The notes under the pieces are model-generated. The model was not told the DNA's origin and searched no databases. It saw only the letters and a program-made list of their open reading frames with translations. DNA of 64,000 nucleotides from Begonia masoniana (lineage: Eukaryota; Streptophyta; Magnoliopsida; Cucurbitales; Begoniaceae): NCBI GenBank assembly GCA_022432975.1, contig CM039502.1, forward strand, positions 22,776,383 to 22,840,382, read 5' to 3'. Both the position numbers and the translations under genes were made by a program. Below, piece by piece: positions 11,961 through 23,521 of the stretch (position 1 is its first letter; each line of letters starts with the position of its first letter).

Positions 11961-12165
11961 CCTTTGGCTGGCAGTTGACGATTTTTGCCCCCTGTATGTT
12001 ATTGATTTTGTTTATTGGGTTTTAGTTTATTTAAAGTGTTAAGGGAAGTGTTCGTAAAAAAAAAAAATAAAGAACAAAATACTTGTATGCCAAAATTAAG
12101 AAGGCTAAGTTAGAAGTAAGTTATGGTTAGGCCGTGACGGCCCTGACCGGGTTGGGGTTGTTACA

Positions 12166-12785
12166 GAGGTGATGTGTGAAGAAGAAGTAAGAACGCAGCA
12201 CTCTGGAATTAAAGTCTAGAGAGCTTGCCGATCGATCGCCAATGCGGGCGATCGATCGGCTGACGTTTTACGGGCGTGATGTATTTTTATTGATTTGTTG
12301 ATGTTGATGAAATAGGTTTTGGAAGAGTTAGGCTTGTACTTTGATGCTTGGAAATAGGCTGATGTTAAAGGTGAATGTAGAGTTCTGGTCGATTTAATTA
12401 AGTTGTTCAGTTTTCTGATAAAGGAAAATAATCGATCGATTTTAGGTTAGTGTTGGCATCAACCGAATTTAGGTCAGTGTTGACATCGACCGGAATTAGG
12501 CAGTGTTGACATCGACCAAAATTAGATCAGTGTTGATATCGACCAAATTTAGGTCAGTGTTGACATCAACCGATCTTGTTCAGCGTTGACCATCGATCGG
12601 TAGATACGATCGGCAGACGCGATCGGCAGAAGCGATCGGAAGAAGCGATCGGTAGATGTTAATGGCAGAAGTCGATCTAAGTTATAGATGTCGACCCTCA
12701 CTGTACAATTTGACGAAACGTGAGAGGGAGTGTTGTCTGCCGAAATGAGTTGTTGATCCCCACTATACCATTTGACGAAACCCAA
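12166..12785 (+). repeat. Element E 5' LTR, middle segment
   Basis: Between A and C lies the 3' half of another LTR, continued at 17126-17407. It has CCGATCGATCGCC palindromes (12229-12262) and arrays of short repeats. The junction with C falls in a roughly 65-bp tandem unit (TTTGACGAAACCC...GTGTTGTCTGCCG) that is present before and after C, which shows both sides belong together. No gene is visible. Confidence 0.7.
12430..12655 (+). repeat. Short tandem repeats in LTR of E
   Basis: Five or six imperfect copies of a roughly 30-bp unit (TTAGGTCAGTGTTGACATCG...ACCGA) are followed by four or five copies of a roughly 16-bp unit around CGATCGGCAGAAG (12596-12655). The CGATCGG core is the same motif that builds the palindromes of the other LTR families. 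Confidence 0.7.
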
Positions 12786-13383
12786 TGTAACACCCGACTT
12801 TTTCGGGTTTTTAATTTTCTGCCATACAATGGCATTTTAGCAAATATTGAGAATTTAGCCTTTTTGGTGAATATGGAGTTTTATTAGAACTATGAGTAAA
12901 TCAGAGTATTTGGAGGAATAAGAAAATTTCGAGAAAACGAATCGATAATTAAATAACGAAATAAGCAAAGATTTTAGCATAAAGGGCAAAATGGTAATTG
13001 TCAAGTTAAATATTATAAAAGACAAAAACACTTCCTCCTCCACTCGGTTTTCTATTTCACGAAGAGATTCTCCAAAGAGTTTTCTTGACTCTCTCTGGCG
13101 ACTTTGGCTTTCACGGCGATTCCTCACGAATCAACGCCGATTCCTCTCCAATCAACCACTTCCATTTTCGTTTTCTTCTCGAAATCGCTTCCTAGGTAAG
13201 ATTCTAGTGTTTCCTGGCTTTAGTTTCCAATTTTTGAGTTGTTATGTGGTTGGAGTTTCGTTAGGATTTCGTCAAAAATCATTGAGTGAAGTTAGAAATG
13301 GTTAAGGTTACCGTACTTGTGCCTCTAAATGATGTATTTATGACAGTTGGTGAAAGTTTAGTTGAATTAGGGGTTATTATTGG

Positions 13384-15844
13384 TGTAATAACCGACTTCA
13401 CGGGATATTAATATTATATTATATGATGGCATTTTTGTAAATATGTCAAATCAAATTCGTTTTTCAAAAAGAAAGCATCATTAGAATCCTAATTATTAAT
13501 AGGAATTTTAAGAAAATTATGAGAATTTTTGGAGTAATAACGCTATATTTCGAGTAATTACGTTTCTCGTAATATAAAAGACGTTTTAGTAAAAATAGTA
13601 AACGAGGTCTGATTTGCAAACGGACAGTTTTAATAAATTCCAAATAATAAGTTGACTTATTGGTGAAATAAGGAGATTTGGTGAAACCGAATAGCTAGTT
13701 AATCAACGAAACAAATGACGAAACAAATAGAAAATCAAAGGAAGGGCAAAACGGTAATTTGCCAAGTCAATATTATAAAAAAAATAACAAATCTCTTTCT
13801 TCCTTCACCATTTTCACGCCAGAGAACTTCTTCTCCTGCAATTCCTCTCGGCCGTCGGTGATTCCTCAACGTCCGACCTCCGTTCTTCTCTGTTCGTCCT
13901 TTGTTCTTCACGTTTTCTCCTCCAATCGACACCCTAGGTATGAATTTATGATTCTAGAGTGTTAGTTTTCAATTTTCGAGCCGATTTAACGTTAGGGTTT
14001 CGTTAGGGTTTAGGTTAAAAATGCGATTTCGGATTTAAAAATCAATAGGTTATCATAGTTTATGAACGTATAGAACTTATTGAGCGTTATTGGACGAAAC
14101 TAGATTAATTTGTGGAAAATGTTAAAATTCGAGAAATTTTGAGATTTTGGGGAAAACTCGTAATTTGGGATTTGAGTTGCCGAGCGTGTGTTGCTCGATG
14201 AAATAGCTCAATGAATTGGATTAAAGCTTTAGGAAATTTCTTTAGTTAAGGTTTCGTCAAATTTGGACGTTTAGTAGCTTAAACTTATTTTAATGAAAAA
14301 TGTCGTGTTTTGCCTCAGGCGAACGACTCTCGTGGGCAGAGCTTGAAGTTCAGCGTGCTCAAGGTAAGTTCTCGTGACTTACTCTGGCCGATTGGCCTAC
14401 ACCGTACTTCGATGTCGCGTCGAGGATCTTAGAGTATTGTGTGTTTAAATTGCTTTGGTTGGGTAGTTAGGTTAGTTGCTTTATAGGTTATGTTTTATTT
14501 GTCTTGATGGTATGCATGTTGGTTGTTTATTTTATGCTTATAATTGTTCATGCATTACGTATTTTACCTAAGCATGAAAATGAATTTCCGCACGATGTTT
14601 TCAGAAAATCGATGTGGCCCGAAAGGGGGCTATCGATCTATTGTGTGGACCGATTAAGGGTCTGACCAATACCACATCTCATATAATGTAATAAAATACG
14701 AAATCTGTTATCTGGTCACGCGAGGTGGGGCTCAGGCACGACTGTATGTGTTGTAAGCGTGTACCCCCCTCCTCTAGCTGGAAAGAGTAGTCCGACCGCT
14801 GGATGGGCTCTCTCTGGTTAGGGGGATGAGATCTCGGTGATATTCTGTCTGCCACGATCTATATGTTATGCATGATTTCTGAACTCCATATGCACTGCAC
14901 GCATCTGCATTTACGTAGAATTTACTGAGCATTTAGCTCATAGTGTGTCTGTATGGTGTAGGTGATGTTGTAGGTGACATTGAGCCAAGTGAGGACGACG
15001 TTCCTCCTCCTGATGTGTGATGCAGTTGATGGAGAATGGCCCGTGGGAGTGTGCTGAGCAGTCGGTGCGTTTTGACCCGTGGGGATGTATGTACGTATTT
15101 TGAGAGTACTGGGTTAATATTGGACAAAATATGTGTAAAGTTAGAACATATTAGGATGCTTGGGATCTGGCTAGATGTTAGGTTCATGTTTTGACGTTTT
15201 AAACGTTCTTGAAAACCTGTTTTATAAACTGTGTTTATATAGTGTTTCATTGGAACTGCTTGGAATTTAAAACAGGAGGATTTGTCAATTTTTAAACGTA
15301 TCCACGCAGTTTGTTTTTATAAAAGTTTAATATGTGTTTAGGTTGTTTGGTTGGAGTTGATAAATTGTGAAGTGTGTGATGTGCAGGGATGAGAAATTTG
15401 TAGGAAAGAAAGTTGGTGTTTTCTCTCTGGAATTTCGGATTCCAGAGAGCACAAAAAAAAGAAAACAGAAGAAGAGATTAAAGAAGGAGGGTGTGAAGGG
15501 CGACTGGGCACTGGGTGTGAGGGGCGACTGATCGCCCCTCCCTGTGTTGATTGCAGCGATCGATCGCTGGGGCAGCGATCGATTGCTGCGATCGATCTCC
15601 CTTGGCTTTCGATTGTCAAATGCTGAATATGCCCTCCCATGTTTAGCCGATTGTTTTTAATAGTTTTATTTTTTTTATTAAATGTTTTAAATTTTATTTA
15701 ATTTGATTTATGTTGATTTTAAACGATTTTCTAAACGAACTTCAATTTCGATTTAATTTTCGCTTAAGTTTAAATTTAAAGTTCATAATAAGGATAAAAA
15801 AATATAAAATACGGGAAATTGGGTACAGTATCTGGGTCGTTACA
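13384..15844 (+). mobile_element. Solo LTR D
   Basis: A single 2461-bp LTR, TGTAATAACCGACTTCACGG ... GGGTCGTTACA, is flanked by a perfect target-site duplication ATTGG (13379-13383 and 15845-15849). It belongs to the same broad family as J and M. It has a TATA box (TATTATAAAA, 13771-13780), an ATG-free leader, a donor-like CCCTAG|GTATG, the exon-like blocks (14319-15020), and a palindrome cluster around 15495-15600 (GCAGCGATCGATCGCTG). Confidence 0.92.
14319..15020 (+). other. LTR micro-exon and acidic exon, solo LTR D
   Basis: The micro-exon (14319-14363, 45 nt) lies between TTTTGCCTCAG and GTAAGTTCTCG and reads ERLSWAELEVQRAQ. The acceptor ATGGTGTAG at 14961 begins the acidic frame GDVVGDIEPSEDDVPPPDV, with TGA at 15018-15020. 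A second GTTGTAG acceptor 12 nt further keeps the same frame. The joined frame is open, although D is a solo LTR with no coding role left. Confidence 0.4.
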
Positions 15845-15900
15845 ATTGGTGTTTTATTGATTTGACCTGTTTTAATGAAGAATGTTATGAATTGCCATAG

Positions 15901-16451
15901 GTGAACAACGCTCATGGACGGAGCTCGATTTTCTAAGGACGACAGGTAAGTTTTCATGACTTACTGTGGCTGATTGGCCTACACCATATGTCAGTTTTGT
16001 TGGTCGAGGATTGTTAAGGCAATATGTATGTTTTATGTTTTTGGTTGGGTAATTTAGGTTTAGTTGTTTGGTAGGTTATGCTTGTATGGTTTTGAAGGTA
16101 TTCGTGCTTTTATATTTATATTATGCATTGAAATGTTCATGCATCATTGTTCACGAACGTCATGAAAAATGGATTTATGAATGAAGTTTACGAAATGAAA
16201 TGAAACGAGACGACTTAAATAGACGACTAAAATGAGATGACTGAGACGACTGAAATGAGACGACTGAGATGACTAAGACGACTGATAGGAAATGATAAAT
16301 AAAATGAATGGACAGCATTAATGAAAATTGCATATACATGTTCATGCATTGACATTTATGAAACTTACTGAGCCTTTAACTCATAGGGTGTCTTTATGGT
16401 GTAGGTGAACTCGAAACAAGTGAGGAAGACGTTCCTCCGCTAGATGGATGA
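15901..16451 (+). other. LTR micro-exon and acidic exon, solo LTR C
   Basis: The micro-exon 15901-15945 (45 nt) lies between AATTGCCATAG and GTAAGTTTTC and reads EQRSWTELDFLRTT. After ATGGTGTAG (to 16404) the acidic frame reads GELETSEEDVPPLDG with TGA at 16449-16451. The frame is open across the join. SW[M/T/A]ELE recurs in C, D, F and J despite large nucleotide divergence elsewhere in these LTRs. Confidence 0.4.
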
Positions 16452-17120
16452 GGGGGTTGAAGAGGAATGCCTGTGGGAGTGCGCTGTGCAGTCAGTGCAA
16501 ACTAGACCCGTGGGAGCAATCGGTTGAGTATTTTGTGAATTTTGGGTTTATGTCGGGCTGATGGGGGAAAGCATATGAATTGCATGGAACTCATTTTAGG
16601 GTGTTGACATTTGGATAATGTAAATATTAAATTGATGAAATGGAGGATGATTCTTGATGTTTAATGTTTCTGGAAATTTTGGGTGAATGGTGTTTAGGTA
16701 CAAGGGGAAATTGTATGAGTTTTGGTTAAGTGTTTGGTCAAAGTCAATCGACAGATGTGTTCAGTTACTGTTGAGAGGTGGATGTGAGCGGTAGAAGTGT
16801 ACAGTGAATATGAGCGGTGGATGTGATCAGCGGTGGATGTGGCTTGGTAGAAGTTGAGCGGTGGATGTGAGCGGTAGAAGTGTACAGTGGATGTGAACGA
16901 TAGAAATGAACAGTGGATGCGAGCGGTAGATGTGAACAGGGAAAATTTTGGGCTTGGGCCCTTTTTGCCCTCTGTTCTGCTTGACCGATTCCTCTTCTGT
17001 TTTAATGGTTTTACTTAATTGATTTTTAAATATGTTTAAACAATTTATACTTTGATTTAACGAAAGGATTCACTAGGGAAAAAAAGGGGTAATTCTAGGA
17101 ATAGTTTAAGGGTCGTTACA

Positions 17121-17407
17121 CTCGATAATAAGTATTGTCTGCCGAAATAAGTTGTCGACCCCCACTATACCATTGGATGAAACCCGAGAGGAAGTGTTGT
17201 CTGCCTACTCTCCTTAGTAGTTCGTCGACCGATTCTCTTCAGTAGTTTGGATAGAGACGAAAATGTAAAACCAAGATCTTAGCATGTCTTCCGCTTAACA
17301 AATTTAATTGTCTTTAAATGAGTGAGATTAGATGATCGAAATAAAAAAATTCAAATTTTACGGGATTTTTAGGAATAGTGACAAGGGAAAATTTACGGGA
17401 CGTTACA
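17121..17407 (+). repeat. Element E 5' LTR, 3' end
   Basis: The LTR of E resumes after C with the partial tandem unit (GTATTGTCTGCCGAAATAAG) and ends GGGACGTTACA at 17407, followed directly by a primer-binding site. This makes it a 5' LTR in + orientation. Its start lies left of the window because A interrupts it. Confidence 0.8.
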
Positions 17408-17411
17408 TTTA

Positions 17412-17425
17412 TGGTATCAAAGCTC
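17412..17425 (+). other. Primer-binding site of element E
   Basis: TGGTATCAAAGCTC lies four bases after the LTR end and is complementary to initiator-Met tRNA. The leader then carries CCTCAACT|GTAAGTACG, the donor-like site shared with B and J. Confidence 0.8.
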
Positions 17426-17562
17426 TCGGGTTTTAAAATCGGTTCTGTAGACTGCTTGACCACTACACAGACATGCTTCCTCAACTGTAAGTACGTTTAT
17501 GAGTTTTCTTTTATTTCGATTTCTTAGGATTATGTGTGGTTACATTTTATAGGATTACAAAA

Positions 17563-18029
17563 ATAGTCCGAGGTAGACACGCTAGGGACAAAGCCATGGA
17601 TAGGCTGACAAACTTGCTTGATCATCAGGCTCAGCATATGGACAGGCAAGCTCAGCAAATCGAGAGACTAATAAGCCGAGAGGGTCAAGAGCCCAAGAAC
17701 TGGTAGTTTCGAACAATCATGGTATGGAGAGGTTTCAGAAGCTAAGACCTCCGTTGTTTCATGGACAGTCTTCGGACCCCTCTGTTGCTGAAGAGTGGGT
17801 TCGGACCATAGAATATATGTTAGCATATGCTAAGATTGAGGATGAGGAGAAAGTTATGTGCGTTACCTTTCACTTGGCATCCGATGCCCGATTCTGGTGG
17901 AATTCCATCAAGGCAACCACTGACATAACAGTGATGAGTTGGGAGCGGTTGAAAATCGTGTTTTACGACAAGTACTTTAGCCGTACAATACGGGAGGCTA
18001 AAATGATAGAGTTTATGCAGTTATGGCAG
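17563..18029 (+). pseudogene. Element E gag fragment
   Basis: This is the N-terminal part of a Tekay-type gag. The expected start ATGGTCCGAGG has become ATAGTCCGAGG (17563). The frame DRLTNLLDHQAQHMDRQ runs to a stop near 17705, and a frameshift then leads to the readable part from 17724 (MERFQKLRPPLFHGQ, AEEWVRTIE, ARFWWNSIKATTDIT, FYDKYFSRTIREAK). It ends at EFMQLWQ where element H is inserted. Intact relatives continue LRQTGSV. No zinc knuckle or pol of E is in the window. Confidence 0.85.
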
Positions 18030-19033
18030 TGTTGAGCTCCGACCTGCAAATAGTACTCAAGAACTCGAAGAAGACCATTAGTTCCCGGGTGGCACAAAAC
18101 TGAAAAATCCGAGAAGAAATAATGCAAACGAAATATCAAACGTACTCCAAATTTAACGAAATTTTAGGTGAGTCTTGTGAAGTGAGTGAGATGTGTGTTG
18201 GTGAAAAATGTGGTCTAGATTCGTTGATTTAAAGTATTTTTGGACTGTTTTCCGAGAATCGGCCAATAATCGCTATTTGAAGCGTTTTGGTAAGAGTTTT
18301 CTTCCAAGGAAGAGAACTCGATTCAAGGAAGTTAGGCCACTTCTTGCCAGTTTCGATCTCAAAAGAAAGGAAAAGAAGATGGTAAATCTGTTCTTACAAG
18401 CTACCAAGCTTGAAGATCGGTTTCGGGGGCGCAACCCCTTAGTTGTTGTCAACCGAGCTTACCTTAGAAGCTCCTTGCTCCAAGCTTTCTTCTATTGAGA
18501 GAGAAATCCGTGGGTGCTCATAAAAATCATCCCAAAAAGTTACAAACACCAATGCGATGAATATATAGACCTAATGGTGGGCTTGGGCTTGGGCTTGGGC
18601 TTAGAGGGGGGATGATGGACCATCATTTGGGCTTAAGTCAAGTCTTCAACTTCAATGGGCCAAAGTATAAACCACGCCACCAACTAATCTTAACATTTAT
18701 CAAATCCTAACATTCATCTAATCCTAACATGCATATAATAAAGTTTAAACAAGAAGGTCAACGTTTGTCAATAAGTTTGAAATTTCAAAAAAAGCTACAA
18801 ATATCAAGCTCGGGAAGACAAATTCCCATGTGAGCATTAAGGTGCCTCTTTAGTCTTTCCACATGATGAGATGCTTTGGTTGGTGAACGTCCTCAGCTTT
18901 AATCTCCCACTTCACGTCGGCCACGGTATCCTCCAAGTCTTTACACAATCCATAACCTGCTAAAGATATAAGTGTGTTAGTTAAATCATGGACTCGAGTC
19001 GGAGATCGTATAATGGGCCTACGGGGCACAACA
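18030..19033 (-). repeat. Element H 3' LTR (1 kb)
   Basis: On the minus strand it reads TGTTGTGCCCCGTAGG ... GGAGCTCAACA, 1004 bp, with inverted TGTTG/CAACA ends. It is unlike the other LTRs here in length, ends and content: no CGATCG array and no micro-exon. It sits in the gag of E; the expected duplication on this side is GGCAG (18025-18029) and the partner is outside the window. The last 61 codons of H pol lie inside it (19033-18850). A GGGCTT hexamer repeat occurs at 18571-18603. Confidence 0.8.
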
Positions 19034-19035
19034 TC

Positions 19036-21417
19036 TATAGCGACCCTTAAACTATTCCTAGAATTTCCCGTACAAATTTTTCTTTTTTTTATAAATCTTA
19101 AGTCGATTTCTAAATCGGAATCTAAATCGTTGGAAATCATTTGGAAAATTGTTAAAGAAAACATATGAAAACACTGTACATTAAAAAAAACAATCGGCCA
19201 AGTGATGGAGGGCAAAAGGGGCTTTTTGTCCCGAAAATGCATTGCCAATCGATCTGCCATTTCAGCCGATTGATCGACTGTGGTATAAAAATAGGGGGCG
19301 ATCGATCGCCCTTTAGGCGATCATCATGGCCGATCGATCTCCCCTTGTGGCGATCGATCGGCACACTCTCTGGAATTTTTTCCAGAGAGTAGCCATACAG
19401 CACCGATCGATCGCCTCCTCTGGCGATCGATCGGCACTCTCTCTGGATTTTCAAAATCCAAAGAGTTGTCTGTATTCCTTCTTCCACCCTGCACACTTAA
19501 CAATCCTCTCTCTTTCAACCCTCAACTTCAATACACCCATTAACATACTAAACACCTTAACATAAAACCACTCTTAACCTCATCCGTTCCTCTTACATTT
19601 CCTCACTTCATCAATCACCAACGCCGACTCAAAACGTATCTTAAAACACAATTAAAACAAAACAAGAACTATGAAATCCAACTGCATGGATAGCTCGAAA
19701 ACTCGAGCATATCCATACTTAACCTAAAACATCTCCAAACATTACCATAAAAATCTAAATAAAAGCTTAGTAAAACGTTTTATAAAAACAAGTTTACCAA
19801 AACATCAAAACGTCTTTTTATCAACTATCCAGATACCAAACATCCTAATATGGTTCTACTATACAATTTTTTCTACGTTTCTATCTATCAAAATCCCAAA
19901 AACATTTACTTACGTCCCCATGGGTCAAATGCGCACTGACTGCCCAGCACACTCCAATGGGCCACCCTTCTTCAACATGCTCATTCCTCGGGTGGAGGGA
20001 TCTCATCCTCACCTGTATCAAAATCACCTACACCATACAAACAACTATGAATTAAAGGCTCAGTAAGCTTCGTAAATGCAAATACATGCTGTGCATATGA
20101 GGTTCATATATCATGCAGACATTTTCATCATTTCTTAATAGAACAGATTGTTACAGAATAGAACGTCACCGGGGTCTAACTCTCACCAGATGGACAGGGC
20201 ACGTCTGGCGGTTGGACAGCCCTTTCCATATACTGGGGGGAAAACATGCTTCCATCCGTAAACAGCCATGTCTTAACCCCACCCTGTCGTGACCAGATTA
20301 TGTACATTCGTTTCTTTAATTCGTTTTATTTTCTTAAACACATGCAGAAATCCATTTTTCATGCTATTTTGAAAGAATGTGATGCATGTACAGTTCATAG
20401 TTAACATAATGTAAACATATATCGTATATACCATCAAACGTCGCAAGCATAACCTATAAAAGACAACTAACCCTAACTACCCAACCAAAGCATGTAAAAG
20501 CACATAACACCAAAATCCTCAACAACGACTTGACTTACGGTGTAGGCTTATCGGCCAAACAAACACTTAGACTTACCTCACGTCCTTTGAAATTCGAGCT
20601 CTGTCCATGAGCTTTGTTCACCTATGGCAATTCACAACATTCATCATTAAAAACCGAGTCTAAACCATTGAGTTTTGAAAACTACGAAATCCTAGCTAAA
20701 GAAAATTTCCTAAAACTCTAATTTAACTCGTTGAGGCATTTTATCGAGCAATTCATGCTCGTGAATTTCCAAACCTCCATTAATGGAGTTTTTTAAAACC
20801 TTCAACCACCCAAAACCTCAACAGCCCTCATTAATTCCAACTAACTCTCACAAATCACCATAAATACGCCTATTAGAATCATAAACACGATAACCTATCG
20901 ATTTTCAACCTTAGTTCATGTTTCTAACAAAACCCTAAACGAAACCCTAACCGTAAAACTCTAGAAATTGAAATCTAACGTCCGAAAACTATAGAATCTC
21001 ACCTAGAACGTTGATTGGAGAAGAAATCGTGAAGAGTCGGAGCCGATCGAAAGAATGTTGGTCGCCGAAAATGAGGAATCGCCGCAGGAGGGGAAAGAAA
21101 TCGCAAAGAAGGGAGGGAGTTTCTTGCTGGAGAAGAAGTATCGTGAGAGGGGAGAGGGAATTATGCAATTTTTATAAAATTTGGCTTGGAAAATTACCAT
21201 ACTGCCCTTCCAATTGATTTTTTTTTTGTTTCTCCATTTATTTCGTTATTTACCCAACGATTCGGTTTCTCCAAATTTTCATATTTCTCCATAAATTTCA
21301 ATTTATCATTAAGGCTCCATTAAAACTTTCCGTTCGCAAAACGGACTTAATTTGACATATTTACAAAAATGCCATTATTTATTAGAATATTATAATCCCA
21401 AAAAATCGGGTGTTACA
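19036..21417 (-). mobile_element. Solo LTR F
   Basis: A 2382-bp Tekay-like LTR in minus orientation is flanked by a perfect target-site duplication ACATC (19031-19035 and 21418-21422). Its + strand left end TATAGCGACCC is a decayed TGTAACGACCC; the right end is GGGTGTTACA. It lies exactly at the start of H's LTR, inside the overlapping pol codons. A dense palindrome array (19281-19440) alternates GGCGATCGATCGCC-type units with ACTCTCTGGAATTTTTTCCAGAGAGT. Its own exon-like blocks are at 19981-20621. Confidence 0.92.
19981..20621 (-). other. LTR micro-exon and acidic exon, solo LTR F
   Basis: On the minus strand ATTGCCATAG precedes a 45-nt block (20621-20577) followed by GTAAGTCTAAG; it reads EQSSWTELEFQRT and then TGA, a stop not seen in C or D. 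The acceptor GTATGGTGTAG precedes GTGATTTTGATACAGG (from 20027), reading GDFDTGEDEIPPPEE and TGA at 19981-19983. The acidic peptide is almost the same as in J although the LTRs are very different. Confidence 0.4.
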
Positions 21418-23521
21418 ACATCCCCAGGTGATTGAGGATTTAACCTCAAATTCTTTAATTCAGGACCATCGGAGTTTTCTTCATCGCTTATATAGGGAGA
21501 TAGGTCCATGACATTGAACGTTGCCAATACCCCGTAATCTCCCAGTAGTTCAATCTTATAAGCGTTGTTATTGATCCGCTGCAACACTTTGAAGGGTCCA
21601 TCCGCACGAGGAAGAAGCTTAGATTTCCTTTTGTCGGGGAATCTATCTTTTCGTAGGTGCAACCAAACCAAATCTCCTTCATTGAACATAACTTCTTTTC
21701 AACCTTTGTTTACTCGTTTGGCCACGCTTGCATTTCTCTTCTCGATGGCTTGACGCACGATCTCATGTAATTTTTTAATTTGTTCAGCCTTTCTCGCTCC
21801 TGATGGGTTGGCCAGTTCAGTAAATGGCAAAGGAACAAGGTCCAATAGTGTGCAAGAATTAAACCCATAGGCAACCTCAAAGGGTGATTGCTCAATAGTG
21901 GAATGAAGGGTGCGATTGTAAGCAAATTCTAATCCGGGAAGGACTACCTCCCAACTGGATAGTTTCTTACCTACAATACTGCGTAAGAGGGAGCCTAAGG
22001 TTCTGTTAACAACTTCCGTTTGCCCATCAGTTTGGGGGTGAAAAGATGTGCTAAAACACAACTTCGTCCCCAACTTCGTCCCCAACTTCTTCCACAAAGT
22101 GGTCCAGAAGGCGCTTAAAAATTAGTGTCCCGGTCCGACACTATGAAATGTGGTATGCCATGCAGGCGAACGATTTCCTTGAAAAACAGGTCAACTATAA
22201 AGAAGGCGTCATTCGTTTTTGCACAAGGGATAAAATGTGCCATCTTGGAGAAACGATCGACAACCACCATGATTGAATCCTTATTACGAGCAGTTCGTGG
22301 CAATCCCAAAATGAAGTCCATACTAACTTCAGTCCAAGGGTACAAGAGAACGGGTAAGGGCATATATAAGCCTTGTGGTAGAACCTTACTCTTGGCTTTC
22401 TTGCACACGACGCATGTCTCCACCAAGCGGTGCACATCTCGTTTCATATGTGGCCAATAGAAGTGTTCCTTAAGCATATCGAGGGTCTTCTTCTCCCCGA
22501 AATGACTCGCTAATCCTCCACCATAGGCTTTTTTTACACGACATCGCCGTAAGCTTCCTTGCGGAATACATAATTTTCCCGCCCTCAATAAATAGCCATC
22601 CATAAGTCGATATTCTCCTTCAGCCTTTTCCTCGCACTTGGTGTAATAAGATCCGAAGTCAGGGTCAGATTCGTAATTATGCTTGATCCATTCAAATCCA
22701 AAAAATCGAGTCCCTAACTCTGTAAGAAGAATGCGTTTCCTTGAAAGTGCATCGGCGACTACATTATTTTTCCCTTTCACATACTTTAGAATGTACGGAA
22801 ACCTCTTCAAAAATTCTACCCACTTAGCAAGCCTCTTGTTTAACTTGTGTTGACCCTTGAGATATCGTAAAACTTGATGGTTAGTATTGATAACAAATTC
22901 TCGAGAAAAGAGGTAATGCTGCCAATGCTTTAATGCTCTAATAACGACATAAAATTCTTTATCGTACGTAGAGTAATTGAGCACGGATCCTTTTAGTTTC
23001 TCACTAAAGTATGCAATGGGTTTCCTCTCTTGCATGAGTACGGCTCCAATGCCAACTCCGGAAGCATCACTCTTAATTTCAAATACCTTGTTAAAATCGA
23101 GAAGTGCTAACACGGGGGAGTGGCATAGCTTGTCCTTGATTAGCTCAAAGCTCTTTTAGCAAGCCGGGGTCCAAGTAAACTCTTTTCCCTTCTTAGTGCA
23201 ATCAGTGAGCGGTGAGACTATCGAGCTAAAGTCCTTTATGAACCTCCTATAAAAAGAGGCCAAATTATGGAAGCTACGTACTTCGGTTATAGAGTTGGGG
23301 GTAGGCCAATCCTTAAAGGCCTTGATCTTGTCAATATCAGCTTCCATGCCATCTTTAGAAATGACAAACCCTAGGAAATAAACATTGTCTTGCCCGAATG
23401 AGCATTTGCTTAAATTTCCAAATAATTGAGCTTTTTAGAGGGTTTGGAAAAGTGTACTAAGATGGTTGAGGTGTTGTAGAAGGTCTAGACTATATACTAA
23501 AATATCGTCAAAATAGACAAC

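Larger units (their letters stand above)
11031..12165 (+). repeat. Element A 3' LTR, second segment
   Basis: After B the LTR of A resumes and ends GGGTTGGGGTTGTTACA at 12165. It contains the acidic exon (11043-11089), the conserved CGTGGGAGTGCTCTGAG block, and a palindrome cluster (11669-11960). Total LTR length without B is about 2.67 kb. The five bases after the LTR (GAGGT) should be the right target-site duplication; the left one is outside the window. Confidence 0.85.
12786..17120 (+). mobile_element. Solo LTR C (contains solo LTR D)
   Basis: The + strand LTR runs from TGTAACACCCGAC to GGGTCGTTACA with D at 13384-15844, about 1.87 kb without D. There is no internal region, so it is a solo LTR left by recombination between the two LTRs of an element. 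The flanks CCCAA (12781-12785) and CTCGA (17121-17125) both derive from CCCGA by one transition each; CCCGA occurs at the matching place of the neighbouring tandem unit. It carries a TATA box (near 13013), the micro-exon and acidic exon (15901-16451), a GACGACTGAGATGA-type minisatellite (16198-16285) and a GTGGATGTGAGCGG repeat (16790-16935). Confidence 0.85.
18850..23521 (-). pseudogene. Element H pol (RT-RNase H-integrase), interrupted by F
   Basis: The minus-strand pol begins at the G insertion (23521) within reverse transcriptase (KAFKDWPTPNSITEVRSF). RNase H follows ([32 protein letters not shown]), then integrase ([70 protein letters not shown]) and the [11 protein letters not shown]...[12 protein letters not shown]-terminus. 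There is no chromodomain. Defects: TAA at 23156-23158, a one-base frameshift near 22118, an 11-bp tandem duplication after it (GTKLGTKL), TGA at 21699-21701, and solo LTR F inside codon GDV. Without F the frame continues VPRRPIIRSPTRVHDL into the LTR and stops at 18850. This looks like the CRM-type branch, whose integrase end can overlap the LTR; Reina or Galadriel are alternatives. Confidence 0.85.

Noticed and set aside
11553..12042. Overlapping GC-rich open frames around 11550-12040 on both strands
   Set aside because: They are created by the palindrome cluster of LTR A, which lacks stops on both strands. No start context or family match is seen.
15338..15640. A 100-codon minus-strand frame in solo LTR D and similar frames in J (33330-33743, 48774-49292) and F (19152-19496)
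   Set aside because: They run antisense through the palindrome arrays and are not conserved between families, so they are best explained by base composition.
18571..18603. Interstitial telomere repeat
   Set aside because: The hexamer is GGGCTT-like, not the plant TTTAGGG, with only four units inside LTR H.
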